Below are positions 57,347-64,000 of a stretch of DNA of 64,000 nt, piece by piece; within the stretch, counting starts at the first letter, position 1, and the number at the start of each line of letters is the position of its first letter. The translations under genes were made by a program, and so were the position numbers. Under the pieces are notes generated by a model. That model ran no database searches and was not told where the DNA came from. It was given only the letters and a program-made list of their open reading frames with translations. Where the stretch lies: positions 1 to 64,000 of IMG/VR virus record IMGVR_UViG_3300042308_001371. One strand, written 5' to 3'. The stretch is from a virus.

Positions 57347-59625
57347 TAATGCCCCTCTCGAAGATTATACGCGAATTGTGGAATTGCTACAAGAGGTACT
57401 GAAATTTTATTAGTCTGCTCCATACATCTCTGAACAATCTCAGCCACTTCGTCCTTCTGACTTTCATTTGCTGATATTATAGCCTGATCATGTACGCTAA
57501 GGCTAACCCAAGCATCTAAACCCCTCAGCAAGAATTCTCTACTCATGGCAATACACGCTCGGCTAATGATAGAAGTAGCAGCTGCTTGAATTGGAAAGTT
57601 CAAAGCATTATTTAGTAAGTTGTTGTACTTACTTCGCATAATCTTAACCTCATCCATTGAAATTCGCTCTTTATAAGCAATTCTCCCCATTGCCTTGTAG
57701 TCTAACAAGCTATCCTTATACTTCTTATACATATCTCTTACTTCTGGCAAGTGTCTAACCCTGCCATATTTAGAGGTAACTTTTCCAGTTGTTTTAGCTT
57801 CATGCAAATAACCATCCATTGCTTGTTTCAATAGAGGAAATGCTTTAAAATAGTTGTCAATCAAATCCTGAGCCTCTTCTTTTGAAATACCTAATAACTG
57901 GGAAATCTTTCCAGCCTTTGCACCGTATCTAATTCCTAAAGAATAGCCTTTAGCGTCTTGTCTTAATTTTGGATGAGTATTTTTTAAAAAGTTAGGTGCT
58001 TTCTTATCAGCAGAAAATCCTTCCAAACCATGTGCCATTATAGCCACCTTAGAGTAGAAGTCTTCCCCATTAATGAAAATATCCCTAAGGGGCTGATCTC
58101 CTGCATCATCAGCAAACACAGATGGTTCCAAACTAGAGTAATCGTCGTCGATAAAAACATAACCAGACTTTGGAACTATTAACTCTCTTAAAACATTAGT
58201 ATAATAAATAATCCTTGCATCATCTTCTCCATCTTCTAATGGTCTACTTAATTGCTGCAAATCTCCACCGTATCTTCCAGAAGTAGTAGCGTGTTGCTTG
58301 AAAGTAGGATAGTAAATTCCATCCTCTTGCATTTCCATGAATCTGTCAAAATAGCTGCTTTTGATCTTATTCATCTTGTTGAATACTCGCAGCTCTAAAG
58401 CCCAAGCAAATCCATAAGTTTCTGCCAAGTGTTCAACGAAGTCTTCATTGAACTGACCCTTCCCACCCTTTGTTTTTGATAGCGGAGCAATCCCCATTCT
58501 CTCAAACACGATCTTGCCGAGCTGATCTTTTGATGCAAGGTTAATGGGATACTGCTGATCTTGGAGCAATAGCCCCATCTGCGCACCCCTCCAGTCGAAA
58601 TTGGGAAGTATAGTTCCATTTGCAAGAAAATCGTAGTGCTCTGGGTGTGTGTCTTTTAAAACCTCAATGCTCTTTTTTGTAAGTTGGAACTTACCACTTT
58701 TTAGTACTGGTAGGAATCTTCCCAAACCACAAAGCTCACAAAAGTATTGCTTCAGCTTGCCACCTGATAATGGGTATTCTTCGTTCAGCAAATCGTCCAC
58801 AAACTCTTTTGCCTCAGGAGTCGCCATAATAGCCTCAACTACGGCTTTCTCTGTCCTCGCTAATTCTAGCTTGATTTCCCCAAGGTACTTCTCAAGCTTC
58901 GGCATATCAAGGTAAACTCCGCGGTGCTCCATTTTTATTGTCACTAGCTTATAAAGCGGCATAACTTCGTCAACATAGAATAAGTCAGATAAGCCTTGCA
59001 ATTTCATTTCTGAGTGAAAGTAGTGAAATAGTCGCAAAGTTATGTCAGTGTCAGCAATTGCGTACTTAGCCAAGATTGGCAAGTCGCCTTTGAACATTTG
59101 CTTATTCTCTCTTGTCCAACTCCCACCATTGGCTTTGACATTAAGCTCAAGCTCAATCTGCTCCTGATTGGCTGCGTCCTGATTGTCAAGACCTATTTCA
59201 GCAGCATAAATGAGCGCATTCTCTTTCAGAGCAAACGGACCCTCCTCCGCTAGTGTGTGCTTCATAAGCTGAGTGTCAGCGTAGAGAGCTGAGATTAAAT
59301 TGACCTTAAAGAAGTTAGCAGTGACTCGCACATCAAAACTGGCATTGTGCATAATCAGACGTTTTTGCGACAGCAATTCTAAGAATTTAGTAGCAACAGA
59401 CATTGCCCACTTCTGTTCATCAAGTTGCTGAGTTACTTTGTTCCAAACGAATGTGGGCAAGTACCAACCAGTACCCACAATGCACGAGAATGAGAATCCT
59501 ATGATTTTTACCTTGCGAACATTCAATCCAGTGGTTTCAGTGTCATAAGCCACTACGTCAGCATTTTCTAGCTCACTCAACGCAGTCTGAGAATTCATGA
59601 GATTTATAATTTGGTAGGATTTCAT
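57346..59625 (-). CDS. DNA polymerase I-type (family A) replicative polymerase
   Basis: 759 residues with 3'-5' exonuclease and polymerase domains, no 5' nuclease. Exo: DTETTG (28-33), HNASFDVR (~95), YAIADTDITLRLF. Polymerase: motif A DDDYSSLEPSVFADDAGD, motif B RQDAKGYSLGIRYGAKAG, motif C LSVHDQ, where the usual HDE is HDQ. Comparable to T7-type polymerases; copies the phage genome. Own AAAGGAATCT upstream of the ATG. Confidence 0.95.
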   Translation of the reverse strand: MKSYQIINLMNSQTALSELENADVVAYDTETTGLNVRKVKIIGFSFSCIVGTGWYLPTFVWNKVTQQLDEQKWAMSVATKFLELLSQKRLIMHNASFDVRVTANFFKVNLISALYADTQLMKHTLAEEGPFALKENALIYAAEIGLDNQDAANQEQIELELNVKANGGSWTRENKQMFKGDLPILAKYAIADTDITLRLFHYFHSEMKLQGLSDLFYVDEVMPLYKLVTIKMEHRGVYLDMPKLEKYLGEIKLELARTEKAVVEAIMATPEAKEFVDDLLNEEYPLSGGKLKQYFCELCGLGRFLPVLKSGKFQLTKKSIEVLKDTHPEHYDFLANGTILPNFDWRGAQMGLLLQDQQYPINLASKDQLGKIVFERMGIAPLSKTKGGKGQFNEDFVEHLAETYGFAWALELRVFNKMNKIKSSYFDRFMEMQEDGIYYPTFKQHATTSGRYGGDLQQLSRPLEDGEDDARIIYYTNVLRELIVPKSGYVFIDDDYSSLEPSVFADDAGDQPLRDIFINGEDFYSKVAIMAHGLEGFSADKKAPNFLKNTHPKLRQDAKGYSLGIRYGAKAGKISQLLGISKEEAQDLIDNYFKAFPLLKQAMDGYLHEAKTTGKVTSKYGRVRHLPEVRDMYKKYKDSLLDYKAMGRIAYKERISMDEVKIMRSKYNNLLNNALNFPIQAAATSIISRACIAMSREFLLRGLDAWVSLSVHDQAIISANESQKDEVAEIVQRCMEQTNKISVPLVAIPQFAYNLREGH

Positions 59626-59633
59626 AGATTCCT

Positions 59634-59831
59634 TTAGAGTAGTTCTTTTAATAAATTAGAGGCAGGGGAATACTTCTTCTTAAACTGAGCAGAGTTTACA
59701 GTCCACATGCCCTTAGATCCATCCTTTATATTACAAAACTCATAGGTAACATCGTCGTAGATTATAATGAGTATTATAGCAGAATACGTGAAGTCCTTAC
59801 GGATGTAACACTTTCCCTCTTCTAATTTCAT
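59634..59831 (-). CDS. Small protein with C-terminal SNLLKELL tag
   Basis: 65 residues, MKLEEGKCYIRKDFTYSAII opening like the other beta-barrel-like members; ends PASNLLKELL. The next gene (polymerase) has its ribosome-binding site beyond the stop, so the tag is not an RBS. Start overlaps the previous gene by 4 nt. Confidence 0.72.
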   Translation of the reverse strand: MKLEEGKCYIRKDFTYSAIILIIIYDDVTYEFCNIKDGSKGMWTVNSAQFKKKYSPASNLLKELL

Positions 59832-60046
59832 AATAACTCCATCATTAGCGAGCTATGGTATTTCCCGTCTACCCAATATTTTATACCATCTATGTTTATT
59901 AAGTATACAAAACGTAATCCAAACGGATCTATTGCTTCAATTGGGTGAATCGTTCCGATTATATTAGCAGCTTTAGTTGGGCATAGGGTTAGTATGTTAG
60001 TAACTACTATTATATCATTTATATTTAAATTCTTTATACTTCCCAT
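59828..60046 (-). CDS. Small protein with C-terminal SSLMMELL tag
   Basis: 72 residues, beta-rich (LNINDIIVVTNILTLCPTK; FVYLINIDGIKYWVDG), ends KYHSSLMMELL. ATGA overlap with the next gene, GGAG contributed by the tag codons. The start overlaps the previous gene by 13 nt. Confidence 0.7.
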   Translation of the reverse strand: MGSIKNLNINDIIVVTNILTLCPTKAANIIGTIHPIEAIDPFGLRFVYLINIDGIKYWVDGKYHSSLMMELL

Positions 60047-60285
60047 CCAAAATCCCCATAAGCTAATAAATAAATGGATTCGGCTTTAAGTCTTTCAAGT
60101 TTGCTTATTTTACCAGTTTTAAAATAATTAACTATTATATCCTCTATGTCATCCATATTATGAAATCCTGCTAGAATATTATTACACTCATCTAGCAAAG
60201 CGTCATCACTTAAGCTATCTAATTCCATATAAAGAGTATCACTCTCAAAACATATATCATTATAGTCTACTAGAGTTTGTTTCAT
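60034..60285 (-). CDS. Small acidic helical protein
   Basis: 83 residues, acidic first half (YMELDSLSDDALLDECNN), helical throughout, ends FGWEV (no tag). ATGA overlap with the upstream tagged gene. Sits among replication genes; function unknown. Confidence 0.68.
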   Translation of the reverse strand: MKQTLVDYNDICFESDTLYMELDSLSDDALLDECNNILAGFHNMDDIEDIIVNYFKTGKISKLERLKAESIYLLAYGDFGWEV

Positions 60286-60509
60286 AATAATTGTCTCTCC
60301 AATGATGAAAGTGGAAGAATAAACACATCATCTGTAAAATGTGTATATAAAATTCCCATTACGTTATCATAGTATCGTATTCTTACTTTAAAGTCATCTA
60401 CTTCTTCTAATACAATAAACCAAAATGTGCTATCACTAGTATCTTCATTTAAAGAATACCGTTCATTAATTATCAAATTATTTGTTTTTGTCTTTTGCAA
60501 TAGTACCAT
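60282..60509 (-). CDS. Small protein with C-terminal SSLERQLL tag
   Basis: 75 residues from the ATG at 60509; the start is uncertain, as it overlaps the primase gene by 32 nt with no strong RBS. Beta-rich body (STFWFIVLEEVDDFKVRIRYY); ends LPLSSLERQLL with Gln at the usual Glu position. Confidence 0.66.
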   Translation of the reverse strand: MVLLQKTKTNNLIINERYSLNEDTSDSTFWFIVLEEVDDFKVRIRYYDNVMGILYTHFTDDVFILPLSSLERQLL

Positions 60510-61332
60510 CTTTTATAGATCTTTTAATTTGATACATATCTTTTTTATCTAAATCTTGAGGAGAAATTTTAGACATAACCTCCTCTATTATTGTAGCATC
60601 AACACCAGAAAGGGCAAGTGAAAAGACGCATGCATTTAATGAATTAATCCACAATCCCGATAATCCAGTATGTGCATTGGTCAAGAAGAATTCAACCGCT
60701 TCAGGTATAGTATCCCTTTCCTTGCCATATAATAATTTAACTATTTCGGAAAGCTCCTCGGGTACAATGACTTGTGCTTCATTTAAATTGTACTTAGCTT
60801 CTATAACCTCTTTAGCTTTTTTAGGAATTAGAAACTCACCATCCTGCCAAAATCCATCATCTATCTTAGAAGGGCAGTAGTACCTAGCAGTATCGGAACA
60901 CTGCCTGTCAAGTTCTGGGAATTTTTCAGATAGCCAGTTCCAAGTCTCATCAAAATCCTTTGAATTTAAAATAGTCTTAGCTAATGGAAATACTAGCCTA
61001 AACTTATGTAACTCATTAGTATGACTAGGACTTGGCAGACATAGGCAGGATAATCCAATTTGCTGTATTCTATGCTCAGCTTGTGGAATAGTTAAACCAC
61101 TGTCTACATCTAAAGTCATAAAATCAGTAGATATAAAATGCTCATCAAGCCTAGTTCCAGAAAATATACTGGGACTCCAAGCATAGGATGATATATAAGA
61201 TATTAGATCTTCTTCATTTATAATATCAACTACTTTAGGCAAATTAGGAGTAGAGGCAAGGAATGCTTGCTGTATTTTATCTTGTTTATTCTTAGGTAAG
61301 AAATTAGCTAAGGGATATATTGATAGTCTCAT
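60478..61332 (-). CDS. Archaeo-eukaryotic (AEP) type primase
   Basis: 284 residues. AEP motifs: MTLDVDSG with Asp 75 and Asp 77 (motif I, metal binding), LPSPSH at ~99-104 (motif II), KFRLVFPL and SDTARYYCPSK (motif III-like region). A helical C-terminal part (VEFFLTNAHTGLSGLWINSLN) may be a PriCT-like domain. It makes RNA or DNA primers for the polymerase. Overlaps its neighbour by 4 nt; lies between polymerase and helicase. Confidence 0.8.
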   Translation of the reverse strand: MRLSIYPLANFLPKNKQDKIQQAFLASTPNLPKVVDIINEEDLISYISSYAWSPSIFSGTRLDEHFISTDFMTLDVDSGLTIPQAEHRIQQIGLSCLCLPSPSHTNELHKFRLVFPLAKTILNSKDFDETWNWLSEKFPELDRQCSDTARYYCPSKIDDGFWQDGEFLIPKKAKEVIEAKYNLNEAQVIVPEELSEIVKLLYGKERDTIPEAVEFFLTNAHTGLSGLWINSLNACVFSLALSGVDATIIEEVMSKISPQDLDKKDMYQIKRSIKDGTIAKDKNK

Positions 61333-61517
61333 AATAATTGTATTTCCAATGATGATAGTTTTACTAATCCCATTTCAAAATTAGACTTATAATACCACGA
61401 AGTTTCTCTAAAGATAGATGAATTATATTTTATTACAACAAAAACTAATTGATCAGTAACTTCAGTTATTTCAAATATAGCCCAATAATCATTTCTGTAT
61501 ATATCCCCTTTTTTCAC
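61329..61517 (-). CDS. Small protein with C-terminal SSLEIQLL tag
   Basis: 62 residues, GTG start overlapping the helicase stop; its RBS GGAGATCT lies in the helicase's SGDL codons. MKKGDIYRNDYWAIFEITEV is a beta-barrel-like opening. Ends VKLSSLEIQLL. Overlaps the primase start by ATGA. Confidence 0.72.
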   Translation of the reverse strand: MKKGDIYRNDYWAIFEITEVTDQLVFVVIKYNSSIFRETSWYYKSNFEMGLVKLSSLEIQLL

Positions 61518-62521
61518 AGATCTCCGCTATCTCCGCTAAACTTCTCTACAATAGTAACTACTTTACCACTAGGACTTACTACTTCTTTAATTAAGTCATA
61601 AGTGAAACTCTTATGCTTCTCTTCTGCAGACTTCATTGCTAGAAGTTCATTATAGTATAACTTAAAGGTAGAGTACTCATTAATAGACATTTTCTTAAAC
61701 CCTCTAGTCTCCACATCATAAGCCAGTAGCTTATTTTGACCACGCTTAATCTTATCCTCTTTGTGAGCTTCTCTAATCTTGCAATACCCCCATCCCATTA
61801 CGCTTATCTTAGCCTCTTCTTCAAGTCTTAAAACTGGGCGATGAATCTGCATAATATCAGAGCAAATGTACTTAAACTGACTACAGCCCAATACTGCATC
61901 TGCATCAAGAGGAACCTCTCCCTTCTGACCAGCACCTTTATTTACTTGAGCCATAGGGACTCCAAAAGCATTTAATTCTACAGCCATTTCTTTTAATGTA
62001 ATCATAATAGAATTAAGAGTAGACGGATCGTTCTCGCCTAGACAATGAATATGGTCAATTGCAAAAGCTGCAACATCTCCAATGACTTCACGATACTTAA
62101 CAAGTTCTTTCTTAATCCATCCCATGCTAACCTCACGAGATTTTCCAGTCTCATCATATCTGGAGATTACGTATAATCTTTCAGATACCTCTGGACAATC
62201 CTCAGTAAGCTTAAACCATCGTTGAGAGATCTTTTCGTCGGTCATTTCAAGTGAAACGTATACGGCACAAGAATTTGGATTGTTCTTCAGAATCTCTTTA
62301 AAAAAATATAATACTACCTCAGACTTACCTACTCCAGAATCTCCAATTACTCCAAGTAACTCTTGTCTACTCCATTGATTTATCAAGCAATCAAATTCTT
62401 TAGGTCCGTTAATAAAAAGCTTTGTATTTAATCCACCGGAAACCTTACCAGATCTTTTTAGATCTGCTAAACTCCTTACTCCCATTTGTTGCTTTCTTTT
62501 ATCATTAAAACTAGTCATCAT
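61514..62521 (-). CDS. DnaB-like replicative helicase (RecA fold)
   Basis: 335 residues, single RecA-type domain without the N-terminal DnaB domain. Walker A GDSGVGKS (60-67), then CAVYVSLEMTDEKISQRW (typical DnaB H1a), Walker B FAIDHIHCLG, and VPMAQVNKGAGQKGEVPLDADAVLGCSQ with an arginine-finger/H4-type region. Unwinds DNA at the fork. Ends GDSGDL, whose codons hold the next gene's RBS. AAGGAG stands upstream of the ATG. Confidence 0.88.
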   Translation of the reverse strand: MMTSFNDKRKQQMGVRSLADLKRSGKVSGGLNTKLFINGPKEFDCLINQWSRQELLGVIGDSGVGKSEVVLYFFKEILKNNPNSCAVYVSLEMTDEKISQRWFKLTEDCPEVSERLYVISRYDETGKSREVSMGWIKKELVKYREVIGDVAAFAIDHIHCLGENDPSTLNSIMITLKEMAVELNAFGVPMAQVNKGAGQKGEVPLDADAVLGCSQFKYICSDIMQIHRPVLRLEEEAKISVMGWGYCKIREAHKEDKIKRGQNKLLAYDVETRGFKKMSINEYSTFKLYYNELLAMKSAEEKHKSFTYDLIKEVVSPSGKVVTIVEKFSGDSGDL

Positions 62522-62540
62522 GTAATCTCCTTATTTTTCA

Positions 62541-62765
62541 CTACTCTATAATATCAACTATTCCATAAAATACCTTAACACTCTCAATTCTCCTTGTCAA
62601 TTCCGTATTAGAAGGATCTTTCTCTCTACAAAACCAATAAGCAGCTACAACAGGGCATAAGTTACATGCACAATATAAAGATATAGAATCAATACCTTTC
62701 TCTTCATACGTATCATGTACTAGTTTTTCATGTGCGTTTCTAAATTCACCAATTTTAAATATCAT
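62541..62765 (-). CDS. Small Cys-rich hypothetical protein
   Basis: 74 residues. YCACNLCPVVAAYWFCRE includes four closely spaced Cys, a possible zinc site. Beginning MIFKIGEFRNAHEKLVHDTY. First gene after a minus-strand terminator; preceded by TAGGAATAA. Confidence 0.62.
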   Translation of the reverse strand: MIFKIGEFRNAHEKLVHDTYEEKGIDSISLYCACNLCPVVAAYWFCREKDPSNTELTRRIESVKVFYGIVDIIE

Positions 62766-62773
62766 TTATTCCT

Positions 62774-62799
62774 AAAAAAAGGAGCCTTTCGGCTCCTTT
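62774..62799 (-). terminator. Rho-independent terminator on the minus strand
   Basis: Minus strand: AAAGGAGCC-GAAA-GGCTCCTTTTTTT, directly after the stop of the 62801-63139 gene. It separates the recombination genes from the replication genes, perhaps with partial read-through. Confidence 0.92.
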
Positions 62800-62800
62800 A

Positions 62801-63139
62801 TTATTTCTCTAAATCAGCTACAATTTCCATTTGCACAAATTCCAACCTACCACCTGATCCATAATCTGCTACCTTTTTTTCAAATTCTTTTTTATCAATA
62901 ACACCTTTATCAAGAAGTCTTGCAAATTTAGTATCAGGACGAGATACGTATAGTGTTTTACCACTCATATTAACCCCATTGATAACAACTTCTGTATTCT
63001 TATCTAGCTTAAGAGCGTATAGTTTACGACCCTTATCATCAGTCTTATATTCGCCTTCTAGTCGATTGCCTTCATCATCAAACTGAGATTGGAAGATCAA
63101 ACTTCCTACTGTAGCGTACTTACCCTTCTGTTTCGACAT
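62801..63139 (-). CDS. Hypothetical protein in the recombination cluster
   Basis: 112 residues. A basic start, a beta-rich middle (LYALKLDKNTEVVINGVNMSGKTLYVSRPD) and an acidic end. Small proteins of this type commonly follow ERF genes and may bind ssDNA. No certain family. Highly expressed-like ending with a terminator. Confidence 0.66.
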   Translation of the reverse strand: MSKQKGKYATVGSLIFQSQFDDEGNRLEGEYKTDDKGRKLYALKLDKNTEVVINGVNMSGKTLYVSRPDTKFARLLDKGVIDKKEFEKKVADYGSGGRLEFVQMEIVADLEK

Positions 63140-63482
63140 TTTGCACTCCTTGTGTTAAGCCCTCGGCTTCATTAGTCTTTTGATTTTGAGCAAATCCATT
63201 TAAAATACCTTCAATAGCTGCTTCTGTACCCAACGCTACTAAGCTATCACAAATTCTCTTCCAAGTCGATAGAGCAATTCTAAGTTCAGGTTCTGACTCC
63301 TCAAATTGAGAATCAATTAGGGGATATGTAGCCATAGCTTCCATAAGCCTATCTTTTTGACCATGTTTTAGAATTGATCTAGCATTTTTAAATTCTTCTT
63401 GATCTCCAAGAAGACCTCTAACTAAAGTTTCAGTTACCTCTGTTTTAGAAATAACTCTTGGCGTGTTCGGTGAATTTTCCAC
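63120..63482 (-). CDS. Hypothetical protein in the recombination cluster
   Basis: 120 residues, GTG start whose AGGAG lies in the SGDL codons of the ERF gene. Helical, acidic (FEESEPELRIALSTWKRICDSLVAL). Overlaps the next gene by 20 nt. Possibly an accessory to the annealing protein. Confidence 0.65.
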   Translation of the reverse strand: MENSPNTPRVISKTEVTETLVRGLLGDQEEFKNARSILKHGQKDRLMEAMATYPLIDSQFEESEPELRIALSTWKRICDSLVALGTEAAIEGILNGFAQNQKTNEAEGLTQGVQNVETEG

Positions 63483-64000
63483 TATAGATCTCCTGATGGG
63501 ATTGATGAAGTAGTTGCTTTAGTAGCATTCTTTCTAAAAGAACCCCGACTAGCAGCAGGAGTAGAGTCTACTACTACTTCCTCTAATTTGTCAAAATTTG
63601 TAGTTTGTAAAGTTGCTACTACTTGTGTTTTAGAATTTCCACGACCAACGGCTTGCTCCCCATCGTCATCATCGGCACCAATATTAGCTAGAGATTGTAA
63701 GCCATAACGACGAGCATAGGAAATTCCCGATCCTTGTTGTTGGGCATCATTCAATTTATTTACAATAATCTCTGTGAGACTTGAAATAAACTCACCAGAT
63801 TCATGCAGAAGAATAGTTTCTACAAACGACTTTCCATCAATATGAACAGTTGGCTGTAGAACAGAGATACCATTGGCATTCATAACAGGAAGCACCGCTT
63901 CACGTACAGCATTAAGATCTGCGTAACGACTTTTAAAGAATGGATTTTTAGCATCTTTAATAGCATTTCCCATAGTAGATTGAGCCTTAACTAGAGCAGA
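63482..64000 (-). CDS. erf: ERF-family single-strand annealing protein (5' end cut by window)
   Basis: The reading frame stays open to the window edge (SALVKAQSTMGNAIKDAKN...), so the true start lies outside; an ATG at 63973 is internal. The ERF core is clear: NPFFKSRYADLNAVREAVLP, then GISVLQPT, the LLHESGEFISS strand and QQQGSGISYARRYGLQSLANIGADDDDG. The C-terminus is Ser/Thr-rich and basic. It anneals complementary strands in phage recombination and replication. Confidence 0.9.
   Translation of the reverse strand, partial: SALVKAQSTMGNAIKDAKNPFFKSRYADLNAVREAVLPVMNANGISVLQPTVHIDGKSFVETILLHESGEFISSLTEIIVNKLNDAQQQGSGISYARRYGLQSLANIGADDDDGEQAVGRGNSKTQVVATLQTTNFDKLEEVVVDSTPAASRGSFRKNATKATTSSIPSGDL

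Noticed and set aside
1-64000. CRISPR array, integrase, transposase or lysogeny module
   Set aside because: No regularly spaced palindromic repeats and no matching proteins were found on either strand.

Overview
The window is part of the genome of a tailed, double-stranded DNA phage with podovirus-like (P22/T7-style) head and tail genes. The supporting genes are a large terminase, a ~720-residue portal, a scaffold, a HK97-type capsid protein, a nozzle-like tail protein of 1,622 residues, several fibres and spikes, and Gln/Ala-rich ejection proteins. No tape measure, sheath, integrase or lysogeny repressor is visible. The DNA is A+T-rich and very densely coded, with many ATGA/TAATG overlaps. 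Signal peptides, a lipobox, barrel-like C-termini and an M15-type endolysin suggest a Gram-negative host. The host genus cannot be told from the sequence.

Layout: (1) Positions 1-198 are an unusually G+C-rich block with three 18-bp direct repeats and a run of 14 Gs. (2) Positions 199-2911, minus strand, hold a cluster of small early-type genes. (3) Positions 3058-44899, plus strand, are the late region. It runs from a virion metalloprotease-like protein and terminase through portal, scaffold, capsid, a ~15-kb block of fibre and spike genes, connector and nozzle proteins, to the ejection proteins and a holin-like gene. Eight copies of a CACCCTTATA-type element stand in front of its transcription units and are the best candidate for a phage-specific late promoter. 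(4) Positions 44868-64000, minus strand, are the early/middle region. It has a reduced ClpX, an exported ClpP-like protease, MazG-like, HNH, DUF3310-like, zincin and exonuclease genes, the endolysin with small membrane proteins, a broken Mom-like DNA-modification gene, family A DNA polymerase, an archaeo-eukaryotic-type primase, a RecA/DnaB-fold helicase and an ERF annealing protein cut by the window edge.

How it works together: the ERF protein, helicase, primase and polymerase form a compact replisome and recombination set. Late genes build and load the head, attach a short tail with an elaborate set of receptor-binding proteins, and supply proteins that pass into the cell with the DNA. The M15 peptidase and nearby small membrane proteins are the likely lysis set.

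The most striking unexplained signal is a family of 16 small minus-strand proteins, otherwise dissimilar, that end in the same register with [S/T]-x-L-x-x-[E/Q]-L-x-COOH (SSLEQELL, TSLGKELF, TGLLKELE and so on). In several of them the codons double as the ribosome-binding site of the next gene. In at least six they do not, so selection on the peptide itself is likely. Other points of interest are the late element, a ClpX without the ClpP-docking loop, two orphan structured non-coding stretches, and a decayed Mom-like gene.
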